In this document: piece after piece, positions 9,682-21,169 of the stretch
Position numbering within the stretch: position 1 is the first letter of the stretch
How the letters are laid out: the number at the start of each line of letters is the position of its first letter
DNA from: Prunus persica
Lineage: Eukaryota > Streptophyta > Magnoliopsida > Rosales > Rosaceae
DNA: 64,000 bases
Direction: 5' to 3'
NCBI RefSeq assembly: GCF_000346465.2
Contig: NC_034010.1
Location: forward strand, 1,091,415-1,155,414
Made by a program: the position numbers and the translations under genes
The notes under the pieces: model-generated
Told to the model about the DNA's origin: nothing
The model's input: only the letters and a program-made list of their open reading frames with translations
The model's database searches: none

Positions 9682-11761
9682 ATGGCTTTTGCTAATCGAA
9701 TCCGATCGAGCCTTCCTCTCGTAACCAAGATTCTCAAATCGGATTCGCTCTCCGCCGCCCACTGGTCCAGTGCCCAGCGGTCTGTACTTTGCCCTACTTT
9801 CGCCAATTCTGAGGTACAGAGATTCTCAAATCACAGAAATGCAAACAACAGATTTTTACGTGTATGATCTAGTTTCCTTACTTTCTTCATTAGAAATTTT
9901 AATAATTTTTTATAAAAAAATTTTCGTTTCTGTTTTTGTTTCTAGATGGCGAAAAATGTGCGTTAACTGAGCGAAACTGATAGATTAGAATCGGTGGAAA
10001 TTTGAAAGGAAGAAGATTTATGATTCACATTATATGAACTTGCTTTTCTTATTCCTCAGTGTCTCTCTTTGTGTTGTGTGTTTTAATATAAGTTTTTAAA
10101 ATAAAATTTAGGAGGTCTTTATGTCAACTACAGTTGAATTTTCGGAATGCGGATTCATTGTTTCACATTTGGTACTTGCAGTTGTCAAAGAATTTTTCTA
10201 CGGCACCTGGGAAGAAGGAAGTGAAGGTTAAGGTAATGAAATTCTTTGGCTTAACATTTTCTGGGATTGTATGCCTTACAATTTTCATTTTGAAAGAAAA
10301 TTAAATCCTTATCAAGTGCAGGAGTGATGTTTATTATTTATTGAGCAGGGCTTGAAGGTGTTATACATTTCTTGGATGTTGTATGATTTGTTATGTACAC
10401 TTTTTAATACGAATTAGTGTGTCATTTGGTCGGTTTTAACGGTGTTTGGAAAAAGGAAAACAAATATCTAAATTTATGTTTCGAGGTACAGTAAGATTCA
10501 ATAGAGTTATAATTAGATTTTGTGAAGTGTTAGTAATATAAAACAAGTGATGTATGTGCTTACTGTGTCAGAATTCAATCATATTATTTAGATTATATTG
10601 ATTTGTTCTGCCATGAATGCCAGGTGCCTCTGGTGTTGTTTGGGGGTTCTGGGAACTATGCCTCTGCTTTGTACATTGCTGCAGTAAAAGCTAATGCCTT
10701 GGAGAAGGTTGAGTCTGAGATTCTTGACATTGTTGAGTCTACGAAGAGAAGTCCTACGTTTTCTCAGTTCACAAAGGATTTGTCAGTGCCAGCAGATACT
10801 AGAGTGAAGGCAATCAATGAAATTTCTGCTCAAGCTAAATTTTCAGATGTTACGAAGAACTTTTTGGGTATGATTAGTGACTCTTTCTAGTTTTAGATTT
10901 ATTCTTATGTTTTTGTCATTTTTTTGTCCTGTATTTCTTTGTACTTTCAAGACTTAAGAGCATTGAATCAAGCAAAGGAAAGTCAGATGTGCTCCCTCCC
11001 AATAGAAAGTTAAACCAAAAAAATCATAATCCCAAATTAATTTCGTCTTTGGCAGCTCCAAACCCAAATCCTTGTCAGCTCTAAGCCTCAAAAACTCTAA
11101 ATCGCCACACATTTTACTTTCTTTGTTCATTTGTCTGCAATTTTTTTTCCTATCTGAAAAATTTCAGTGAGGTTTACTAATAAACCAAGAGTAAGAAGGA
11201 TTTGGTTGGATGCATGAGAAAGAAGCTGAAGGAGAAAAGTACAGATTTGCAGTCAACAATGCAGTGGGTATTTCTAAGTATAAACAGACATAATTGGGTC
11301 CTAAAGGGCTTACGCCTCACTTTGCGGGGATTAAAACCTCTTGTGTCACACCTTCATCTTTGAAACATTCATTATTATTTGTTTTGTTATTATTATAAAA
11401 GTAGTCACATATTTAACATGTTTGTATGTAATTGAACTTGGGTAAATATAATCTTCTGTATTATATGTGCCCTGTAAATTTGACAGCTATTTTAGCAAAA
11501 TTGTGTCCTGGGTATGTGCAATGCACTGTTCACACCAAGGCTTTTTGTCTGCATTATATATGAACACTAATTTGAGAGCTATTATCAAGATTTTGACCTG
11601 GCTATGCGCTGTTAATATAATGGCTTTAATAACTGTCTTCGCTGAGTTGTTTTATCATGTTTGCAAGTATGTTCATTAAATTAGGTTTTCTTTTCCTTAT
11701 TGATCTTTCACTCAACTTTGATCTTGCTTTTAATTCTAATTGATATCATGGTTGCTTAATT

Positions 11762-11835
<74 letters not shown>

Positions 11836-13796
11836 ATACATGTATATGTGTACATACACACATACTAACCCATATACATTTTTTTTTTGTAGTTCTCTTG
11901 TCTCAGAATGGGAGGCTAAAGAACCTTGAAACCATAGCAAAGAGATTTGTGGAGTTGACCATGGCACATAAGGGAGAAGTGAAAGCTATTGTTACATCTG
12001 TCATTGTAAGTTGTAGTGCTTTGATGGTAAATCTATTGTTACATCTGTCATTGTAAGTTGTAGTGCTTTGATGGTAAATTTATTTTTCGTAACAAGTTAT
12101 ATTGCTCGAGTTCGTCTGTAATTTCTAATGTGACTGGTCAATGGTCATTAATTTTACTATTGGTTGGAAATGATCAACATCTATATTATATACTGCCATT
12201 TAGTATGATATTTAAAAGAAGAAAGTATCACTGGAATAGTTTTGATTTGATGCAACTTTTTGGGCAAAAGTACAATATATGTAGAAGTTTTGTACTCACG
12301 AGAATAAAAAGATTGCTTGCAACTATGCTGGGTTTTTGTATTTGAAATGTTGGACTTGGCATAGTGGTTGCAATGCAAGAAGTACTCATACTTCATAGTA
12401 TCTGTTTTACATAAACTTGTCGTAATGGTATTATGATTTGCTATGCTTTTTATCTACAGAAACGGAAATTGTTTCTGAGTTTTATTCCAAGGGACATAAC
12501 TGACATTAGTCTTTTTAGTACTTTTAAGCTGTTCTCTTATTACACAATACTTTATTGTGTTTTCTTTGAAATGATTTTTGATTGTTGAAACGTGTAGCAG
12601 AATTTGGTATGAAACACTTGAACGAAATTAGCATGGTCATTAGTGTCCCTAATGACTTTGGGCTCTAGTCTATGGTTATTTTGTTCTAGTTTTTTCTAGT
12701 ATAATGTGGGCTGCCTGTTTTGAAGCGATATGTGTAAACAAAATGATTAATACCCAGTTTGCTAAATAGGGTGCTCAACTCACCTTTATGCTGGCTTGTT
12801 CCTTGGACCTTTTGGGGCTCCATAGTTAGGTTTACTTGACTCTCTTTTGTTTTGGTTTTGTTTAGCTTCTCTTTGACTTTTAGGGGTTAGGTTCATGTTC
12901 GCTCCCCAGCTAGGGGTCTCCTTTTTTCATATAAAAAAATTCCCTTGTTCCGTGGAGGTTCCATTTCAGAAACTTATGCTGTTTTTGCTTGACTTACTTT
13001 TGTGCTGATTTTGTGCTTGTTTGGGAAACAAATAGTTGTAAATCTCGTGGAAAAACTTACTTTGTCATTAATTAGACTTCTTATTATTGGGGTGGTGTTA
13101 TGAGACGTTTGAGTTTGTGTGCGTGTGTGTGTTTTTTTTAATTTTTAATTTTTTTTTTGAAAAAAAAACTGTGTTTTGAAGTATCTGAGGAATTGGTGTT
13201 GTATCTAATGCTGTCTTATTGTTGGGGTATCATGAGATGTTGTATGGGTTTGATTTGTGTTTTGTTTATGTACTGCGTTTTGAAGTATCATTTGTGATGA
13301 CATTGATTATGCCCTGCTACAATTCAGTTGGAAATATAACTTGATACAAGATGGTAGAATTTTCATGGAAGACTTCATATAAGTTGTTCTTTTCCGTAAA
13401 ATTTTCATCGAAAGGAAATTAAGTTGACTAACCAGTACCAAACTATGCATTGTATATTTTTTATGCCATATTCTGTCTAATTGTTATTCTATGACCAGCC
13501 CCTTCCCGCTGTGGAGGAGAAAGAATTGAAGGAGACACTGCAGGAGTTAATTGGACAGGGAAAGAAGGTCATACTTGAGCAGAAGGTATGTAGTGGTCTT
13601 TTCACTGCCCTTCAATGCACCAATTGTTTTATAATAGATGGAAATTTGATTCTGTTTTACATGCCAGATTGATCCTAGTATTCTGGGTGGGCTTGTGGTA
13701 GAGTTTGATAAGAAGGTGTTTGACATGTCCATTAAGACTAGGGCACGCCAGATGGAGAGGTATTTGCGGGAACCCGCAAACTTTGACAGCCTCTAA
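9682..13796 (+). CDS. ATP5: Mitochondrial ATP synthase subunit O (OSCP / delta-type), 251 aa, six exons
   Basis: Exons read as 9682-9813, 10182-10232, 10624-10867, 11893-12005, 13499-13585 and 13668-13796, all with GT-AG borders and matching phases. The product is the oligomycin-sensitivity conferring subunit of the F1Fo ATP synthase peripheral stalk on the inner mitochondrial membrane. The first 50 or so residues (MAFANRIRSSLPLVTKILKS...) are Arg/Ser-rich and lack acidic residues at first, as in a matrix-targeting presequence. The conserved body begins at VPLVLFGGSGNYASALYIAA (encoded by exon 3) and ends in the family signature around QKIDPSILGGLVVEF, then DMSIKTRARQMERYL. The length matches plant OSCP proteins. 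The start is the ATG followed by GCT, matching the Arabidopsis N-terminus. Introns 3 and 4 are long and intron 3 holds a CT microsatellite. No defect is seen. Confidence 0.93.
11766..11835 (+). repeat. (CT)n microsatellite in intron 3 of the OSCP gene
   Basis: Nearly pure CT dinucleotides for about 70 bp with one TTT interruption at about 11820. It ends roughly 58 bp before the exon 4 acceptor and so contributes pyrimidine-rich intron sequence upstream of the branch-point zone. Confidence 0.95.
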
Positions 13797-14440
13797 ATGG
13801 TGTTCACGGACTGATACTGCGGTCTTCCCCATTTTTCATGTATCTGTTATTGTCAAAGTTCTAAGAAGGTAAAAAAAAGTTGTTTAATTTTGGTGCTTGA
13901 ACCCTTTCTAAAAAGATGGAAAGCAACTTGATCTGGATGCCATCTATTTGCAAATAAAAGCTTGTTTTCCGCATTGTTCTGGGCAAGAGACTCGCTAGTT
14001 TCATGTTCTTTATCTTCCTGTTTTGTCGCGTTTTTGCCTTTGAAGTCGAAGCTTGTTAAGTTCTGTTATATTGCTGCAAAAATATTTATATATAGAGCTG
14101 TTCATTGGCTGTGTTTTGCAAACGTTCCTTAGTTAGTAATGGGGTGATTGGTGTCATCACACTCATTTCAATCGAGGATTATTGAAGTATGAATTGTCCA
14201 AAACTAAGATCGGTATGAATTAAGTATGGGTTAATTTGTATAATTGCTAACCAAAATCCCCACATCTTAACCTGTCACAATCATATTTGGAATCCCCTTC
14301 GACAATGTGAACTGATCCTCCAACTGTGGCGGAGCTTCAGCCTTCTTTTTGCCTCAAAATTTTCATGGGGAGCTTTTGGCTGGAAGATTGGATTGATGAA
14401 ATGTCTATTCACTTCAATATGGCTAAATCAAGTGCATAAG
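13797..14440 (+). other. 3' untranslated region of the OSCP gene and intergenic sequence
   Basis: The first 200 bases after the stop are T-rich and probably hold the polyadenylation site (AATAAAAGC near 13955). I see no gene in the rest. Confidence 0.4.
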
Positions 14441-14846
14441 CAGAATTTGAAGCCATGAGTCATGGTACGAGACATTATTTTCTCAAGGTTTTGTTCAAAG
14501 AATTGGGATCCAATGAACGTAACGCTTTACTTAGATAACACAGTTGCCATCAACATTTACTCACAATCAAGGTTCAGACATAATTCTCACGAAACAAAAC
14601 ATATTGAAGTGGGCAGACATTTCATTGATATGAGTTAATGTACTTCGTTTGACAAAGAGAGTGTCAAGCAAGAGTTTTAATTTAACTAAATTCGCCGTCA
14701 ATTGTGTAATTATAAAATATAATTAAGTTTCGATTATGGAATTTGAGTAAATTATGTAATTAGTCAATGACTAATTAGATGCTTTTTCTTTTCCAGAGTG
14801 TAATCCAGTATTTTCTTGTGTAAATAGCTTTATGATTCATAATCCC

Positions 14847-14874
<28 letters not shown>
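14441..14874 (+). pseudogene. copia retrotransposon 3' end (RNase H fragment) ending in a poly-A tract
   Basis: Frameshifted translation gives AEFEAMSHGT, then LYLDN with VAINI, then ETKHIEVGRHFID, the diagnostic order of the copia RNase H C-terminus. The remainder of the coding end is deleted and the sequence passes into AGTGTCAAGCAAGAG (an LTR-like start), about 200 bp of LTR-like DNA and then about 27 A residues (about 14848-14874). The A tail suggests a reverse-transcribed polyadenylated transcript rather than a normal LTR insertion. Confidence 0.6.
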
Positions 14875-14877
<3 letters not shown>

Positions 14878-17008
14878 GCAATTCTTGCATTCTAACATGT
14901 GATGTGCCTTTTCCTTCTCTACTAGAATTTGGATGAACTTTTTGTCTCATTGGTTTTTGTTCTCATGCCTCCCTCCACTTTTCCCCCATAAAAAAAGTAT
15001 AATGATAGAAACTCCACAATCTATGTGCAAGCAGAGGTATAAAGGGTCAAACCAGATCAATCTCTCCACCTTTTTCTTTGGTCATGAGTTTTCTGAGCAT
15101 TGCTTTTTCACCCCATGGTTTGTTGAGGCAGTGTGAGGAAATTTGGTCTTCTTCTGCACCTAGCCAGATTTTAAGACACAGATTCTTTTAATGATACATT
15201 CACTTTTGTAAGGTTTGTAATACAAGGTGTGAGATTGAATGAATTCAGGTCATGGGTTGGTGTTTCTTGTCTTTGTAACCAAGCAGTCATGTTGCTTCGG
15301 ACAGCCTCAAAAGCATGAGATATAGATTCTATCCTGGGACAGCTGTCCAAGGACACACGGCTTTTTACGAACACTTGAGTAGCTTGAGAGTTTTGCACTC
15401 ACTTTTCCCCCAGAAAAAAATGTGAGTGTCGTTTTTGGTTAACAAACATAAGTAACTGAATATTTCATTGGAATTATCTGGAATAATTGAATGACTCCCT
15501 TGTAATCCTGATTTGCCATTTGGCTTTGAAAATGACTGGGAAGTCACAGCTCTTAGCATGCAGGGACAGGAAAATTAGGTGACACAACATACAGGATAGC
15601 GAAATTTCGGGTTTATCTAAACGCATGCATACTCCAAGTTAAAAAGAAATCGCAAATTTTCTTTTCTTTTCTTTTCCTTTTTTATGATTAATGCATAAAG
15701 ATGGATTAGTGGAAGCCATTTTATATATGATTATGAGAAATCTGAAGTTTGGGTAAGTTTAGACTACACAATCATACAAAGAGTCGTCTTGATGGATAGT
15801 CTAGATTAGTAATGGTGAAACACTGATTATATCGAGACAGTCTGGTAAGAGAACATATACCTTATGCACCGGAAATACTCTCTTCTCAAACTTAAGTACA
15901 AACATGATTAAACATAAGATTGAGGAATAACTCAATTATGAAATGTTCTCAAAGCAAGTTAAGATATACTTGCTAGAACTGCTTGACAAGAGAACATGTA
16001 AATAAAAGAAAATGCTAGCGATATAATTACTAGGATAAATTTCTTTCCAATTAGTGAACAATATATATAATATATAAGATGCCTTTCTTTTATTTTGTTT
16101 CTGGTTATTCTTATTACCCTTTGATCTTCTTCCCTTATAATAATAGAAAATACTTGAAGCAATCAATTAACAATACTGATGGGATGTTCAGTCGAAATTC
16201 TTAACAGTGATGAAAAGAGAAATAAAGGAAGAGCAGTTATAACTTTTATCTGGTGAAACTATATCTAGTCTATATATCATGATGCCTATAATTGGTTGTT
16301 TCTTCTTTTAGTTAACAAATGAACAAGTCTTGCAAAAGCAAACTTTATTTGTATTTTATTTGTATTTTTATTTGGGTTCGTTTGAGTTGATTTGATCTGA
16401 TGATTTCTTGTGATTGGCTTTTAAGCTGAGTACAGGGTTCTGTGCAGAGCAGGTAAGAAACTATTAATTCTCATTCACTTTGAGTCGGGCCATGGCAACG
16501 ACTAAGGCATTTATTTTATTGCATGCCATGCCCATGCCAGTAGTGGGGAGTGGGAGGATATATGTTTAAGGAATATTGCTAGCTGCGCAATCTTAACTTC
16601 TAATATGAGATTGAGAATGCAATTTTGACCAAGGAGACCAACTGTAATTGATCCCAAAGTGAGAGAGTTTGCTTGAGAAGCATGCTTTTCATAATTGAGT
16701 TATCCCCAACAAGTTTCATGCAACCACTTAAACAATCCATAACACACAAAACAAACTAATTAAGTACAAACATGTGGCAAAAGTGCATGCCACACTTTGC
16801 CCAGAGTGTACAAAGAGTACTCTTGTACTCTCTCTCTTTCTCTAGCCATATACTTCAAATTCACGTGTATGTTGATAGGGGGGAGGGTTTGGTCTTCTTG
16901 TCTTTGACTCTTTCTTGTCTTTTTCGATGCATTTTTCTTCACTCACAAGGTAATTATATATCATCTTTTGTATATGAGACAGCTACATTTTTGCTTCCAC
17001 TTCACATA

Positions 17009-17011
<3 letters not shown>
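14875..17011 (+). other. Intergenic sequence and upstream region of the MYB gene
   Basis: About 2.1 kb without a supportable gene. The short open frames here have no recognisable domain and AT-rich composition. The last part is the presumed MYB promoter. I could not assign a TATA box or NAC-binding (SNBE) sites with confidence. Confidence 0.35.

Positions 17012-17081
<70 letters not shown>
17012..17081 (+). repeat. (CT)n microsatellite in the leader/promoter of the MYB gene
   Basis: About 70 bp of pure CT repeat that ends about 265 bp before the MYB start codon. A second short CT run lies at 17156-17172. Y-patch/CT tracts are common near plant transcription starts, so it may lie in the 5' leader. 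Confidence 0.95.
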
Positions 17082-17082
<1 letters not shown>

Positions 17083-17084
<2 letters not shown>

Positions 17085-17280
17085 GGGAATTAATGGAGCC
17101 ATGGAGGTCCCCCTCCAATCCGTTTCCCACTCCACCCATCGACCAACAAACACAATCTCTCTCTCTCTCTCTAACTTTTATATTCATTCATATTTTAAGC
17201 AAACCCCACAACCATCACCATCATCATCACCATTACCACCCCATGAAGCCTTCTCATCATCTTATATAGCTTTCTTTTAG
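17083..17280 (+). CDS. Possible upstream ORF (65 codons) in the MYB leader
   Basis: If transcription starts upstream of the CT tract, the leader contains the ATG at 17083, opening a frame (MGINGAMEVPLQSVSHS...) that stops at 17278-17280, before the MYB ATG at 17345. The composition is Ser/Pro/His-rich and low in complexity, with no known conserved uORF motif. It matters only if it lies in the mRNA. Confidence 0.2.
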
Positions 17281-17344
17281 ATCTCCATCCTTGAAATTAA
17301 CCACTTAAATCAGAAACCCCTCAGAAACTGGTCTAGCAATTATA

Positions 17345-19463
17345 ATGCGAAAGCCAGAGTCTATGGGAAAAGAGGAGGGAGCAAACAATATTAACAAGAA
17401 GAAGAAGATGATACTGAGCAAGCTTAGGAAGGGGTTGTGGTCGCCTGAGGAAGATGAGAAGCTGATGAGGTACATGTTGACTAATGGACAAGGCTGTTGG
17501 AGTGACATTGCTAGAAATGCTGGTCTCCAAAGGTGTGGAAAGAGTTGCCGTCTTCGATGGATTAACTACTTGAGGCCTGACCTCAAGCGTGGTGCATTTT
17601 CACCCCAAGAGGAAGAACTTATCGTCCATTTCCATTCAATTCTTGGCAACAGGTACCGTCTCTCTCTCTCTCATAATTTTTTAACGCATAAACATATATA
17701 GCACCATTTCGAAATGACCCTAGAATATTATTGAGTCCTGTTGCTTTTCTTCCCCTTAGTACTATTTTCTTTCCTATCCATTATCAGCCTAGTCATCATC
17801 ATGATCAGGATCAATTTCTATGCTGTCATTTACAGAGATTATTCGAAGGAAATTTACATATGAACTATTTCCTAACATATATATGGCAATGCTAACTTAA
17901 AAGATAGTATGAGTGTATGGACGACTTGAAAAAAATCAACTTAACCAACGATAGGTTTACAGTTTGGCAAGCTTTTCCCAACATATATATTTATGTAATT
18001 TTTTTGGGGTGAGATTAAACAATTCCCCATATACATAAATACATTTCAAATATAAAATTATTTTACGCAATATATGATCCCCATATATGCAGATAGGTAG
18101 TTTGTCAGCAAGCTTTTCCACATGCATATGCGCTCCTCATTTGATGTGGGAAGTGAAGTTCAACAAAGTTGATGATGAAATTAACATTACCCCATTATAT
18201 TGGATATAAATTAACTTATATGACATTGTGACATACTTGTCACTGACATACACAGACACATCCTAATTAACATCTACATATTGCCCCCATTGTTTATTAT
18301 GAAACTGTTGAAGCCTGAAGTGCAAACTGAAAAACAAAAACTGCCATGGGGGTTCAAACACCTGGGCTTGAGTGTTCAAATCCTCAATGCTTCTTTTTTT
18401 GCCGGTTCGCACTATGCAGACCTAAATTTAAGGAAGTCTAGCATAAATGTTGATGGTATATCACATCTAAGAATGAAAGTCTAGCGCAAGAATTTATAAG
18501 ATATTGGGCCTCTTCACCCATTGTCAATTGATTTTCGGTCGCATTCTAATATAATATCCAAAAACCTCTTGATCTTAAATTAATGCATGTTGAAACCTTG
18601 ACATCAAACTTGAATTAGTGTTTTTAGTTTGTAGCTTGTTTGAGAGCTCAATTGACATTTACGCATTAGCATAATTTAAGCAACTAATTAAACATTGCCA
18701 TGCATCTGTTTTACCAACTAATTATATACGTCTTAATGTTTTTTCTCATTATCAATTTAGGTGGTCACAGATTGCTGCACGTCTGCCAGGACGAACGGAC
18801 AATGAAATAAAAAACTTTTGGAATTCTGCATTAAAGAAAAGGTTGAAAAAGAACAATATTTCGACGTCCTTATCATCACCAAACGATAGTGATTCATCAG
18901 AGCCTAGAGATGTCAACATTACTGGAGGGACGACGTTTATGCCCATGCATGACCATGACATGATGACCATGACCATGTACAACATGGATTCATCTTCCTC
19001 ATCATCTGCATCCATGCAAGCCATGTTCGTCAACAGCAACACATTATTCGATCCCTTCTCCATGCTTGACCACCGCTATGACATGGCCCATGCAGATGCT
19101 ACATTGAACGTTAATCCCACATGCTTAGCAAACTTACCAAATATTGGAGACCAGGGGTATTATGGGGATTGTGGAAACTTAGGGGCTGGCCATAAAATGG
19201 GGTTAGAAGGTGACCTTTGTGTTCCTGCACTTGAGAGTAGAAGCGTGGAGAGTAATGTGAATGGTCAAGTAGCTGAGAATATAAGCAAGACTATTAACAA
19301 CCACTTCCATAATAATTGCTTCAATAACACGACGGAAATGATCGGGTTTAAAGTAGATGAGGACATGCTTGGGTTTGGAAATAATGGTCATGGAGAAAAC
19401 TTGAGAATGGGAGAATGGGATTTTGAGGGTTTCATGCAAGATATATCCTCCTTTCTCTCTTAG
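17345..19463 (+). CDS. MYB83: R2R3-MYB transcription factor of the MYB46/MYB83 clade, 336 aa, two exons
   Basis: Exons 17345-17652 and 18761-19463 join in phase (CAACAG|GTACCG donor, ATTTAG acceptor). R2 spans about residues 29-79 ([14 protein letters not shown] to INYLRPDL, with the regularly spaced Trp residues) and R3 about 82-130 ([20 protein letters not shown] then [20 protein letters not shown]; first Trp of R3 replaced by Phe, as is normal). The N-terminus MRKPE and the wording of both repeats match AtMYB46/AtMYB83, with [20 protein letters not shown] closest to MYB83. These nuclear factors switch on secondary-wall cellulose, xylan and lignin genes through SMRE/M46RE sites and act below NST/SND1/VND NAC factors. 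The C-terminal half is Asn/Ser/Met-rich and ends in an acidic-aromatic segment ([15 protein letters not shown]), a likely activation domain. The intron usual in R2 of many R2R3 genes is absent. Whether this is the MYB46 or the MYB83 ortholog needs a tree. Confidence 0.92.
18787..18807 (+). promoter_or_regulatory. Candidate miR858 target site in R3 coding sequence
   Basis: The 21 bases over codons for P-G-R-T-D-N-E pair with miR858 as I remember it (5' UUUCGUUGUCUG...), with about two mismatches and two G-U wobbles. miR858 is known to target R2R3-MYB mRNAs at this exact codon block, including Arabidopsis MYB83. Confidence 0.5.
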
Positions 19464-19749
19464 TTCAAGCCATTTTGCAAAGCAAATTTTGGCATACACC
19501 ATTTCCTTCTTTACCAAATTCAAACTACCCTCTTTTTGGTACATGCATGGAATAATATATCTCATCGTTCGTGTAGAGATCAGAAGTGTCAATAGTGATG
19601 TAGAAAATAGAATAAGACATGAGGAATATTTGTAATTTGTTAATTGTTTTGTACACAAAAGAATAAAAATGTGGTGGAAGTTGTTAGTGGAATATGTGAA
19701 GATGTAAACAGACGTTAATAACGAGCAAAGTAGATTCAATATATTCAAT

Positions 19750-19751
<2 letters not shown>

Positions 19752-19823
<72 letters not shown>
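19752..19823 (+). repeat. (CT)n microsatellite downstream of the MYB gene
   Basis: About 72 bp of pure CT repeat, about 290 bp after the MYB stop codon. Confidence 0.95.
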
Positions 19824-19826
<3 letters not shown>

Positions 19827-20721
19827 TTCATATTTTTCTTTTGATGATATCTCTCACATGCACATTTATTTCATATAAGTTCACACTTACCTTCCCTTTG
19901 GATGGAGAAATGGGATTTTAAAGAGGCTAGCACCACCAGGCATTAGATTAAATCCGACGGATGTAACTCGACCTTACTAGTCCTCAAAATATTGTCCTCA
20001 AGTCAAGAGAGCAATATTGTTTGAATGAATACCTAAAAAATGTCAAATAAAGTAGGGCAAATATTCAGATATGCTTTTCAACGATCCAAACTGCTAATTT
20101 TCAATTCTTCATTGATCATCCTTACCAAAAAAAAATAAATCATGCAATTGAAAATCATTAAGGCATCTAATTGGGACCAACAAAATGTATGAACACGGTG
20201 CTTCAAGTAAAAACTATAATAACAACCATCTAATTGAGTGATTAAATGGTTTCATATTCAAGTGATTTTTTTGCAGAGATTATCTTATCTAAAAATTAGA
20301 CTGTTCAGATTATTGTAATATAATGCGTAGTGATGCCTATAAGAGTGTTCCTTAAATAAGCTTATTTGAAGAATCCTTAAACTGAAACTCTATATATATG
20401 ACACAATATTTTATGACACCATATTTATGGCACAAGTTATTACTCAACCTGTTAGATTAAAGTATAATAAATGGTTAAGATTAAACAAATTAAAATTTTA
20501 TTATTTAAATAAGTATTTATTGAAAATAAATTTTAATTGAGTTTTATATTTCATTAATTTCTCCGCATTTAATTATATTTTCGTTTCAAACCCAACCTTG
20601 AAAACTTTTCATGTACATATACTTGAAGCCACGAAAAACATACAAATGGAACATTCTGTTACCCAAATGAAAAGAAATGTCAAGCAAAAAAGCTAAAAAA
20701 CAGAACGTAAAAAGGTGAGAA
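19824..20721. repeat. Intergenic DNA with a dispersed-repeat (MITE-like) fragment at about 20080-20206
   Basis: The segment GATCCAAACTGCTAATTTTC ... GATCATCCTTACC ... GAACACGGTGCTTCAAG shares its order and wording with 23955-24083. The two are members of one dispersed, non-coding family, diverged by scattered changes. The rest is AT-rich with no gene. Confidence 0.55.
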
Positions 20722-20803
20722 CGTCGCCTGAGAGATTCGAACTCTCGCGGGGAAACCCCATGTACTTAGCAGGCACACGCCTTAACCACTCGGCCAAAGC
20801 GAC
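20722..20803 (-). tRNA. trnS-GCU: tRNA-Ser (anticodon GCU)
   Basis: The minus strand reads GTCGCTTTGGCCGAGTGG at the 5' end (acceptor stem plus A box), anticodon loop CTGCTAA, a long variable arm (ACATGGGGTTTCCCCGC), and a B box and T arm GAGTTCGAATC. It closes with AGGCGAC, which pairs with the first seven bases, plus discriminator G. The length is 82 nt including the discriminator, there is no intron, and CCA is not encoded, as in nuclear tRNA genes. A T-rich stretch follows 3' on the minus strand for Pol III termination. Confidence 0.96.
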
Positions 20804-21169
20804 TACTTGTTCGTTATTGGCACTTTTTCTCTATTACTATGCATACCATTTATTTAAACCTGTCACAATGATCAACAAGAAGACAAAATAAATTCGAAAC
20901 CAACACACACCCACCACCCAAAAAAAACTAATTGTTAATTTTTCTTTGTTAAAAAAAATCATTTGGAACAATTCCAGAAATTTTTTTTTTTTGGGAGCAA
21001 ATGGCAGCATTGCTCTATGCTAAAACGATGCCGTTTTTAATTAAAGAACAATAAAACTCCCTATTCATTCTTGATTCCCTTTCACCAAGTGCAATGAGTT
21101 CTTCATAGGAACCCTAAAATTTAAATGCCTTCCTCCTCCCAGTAGAGAGACCTCTAATTGTTGGGCAAA

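Noticed and set aside
16772..17269. 165-codon frame upstream of the MYB gene
   Set aside because: It runs through the CT microsatellite and a CATCAC run and overlaps the MYB leader; no domain.
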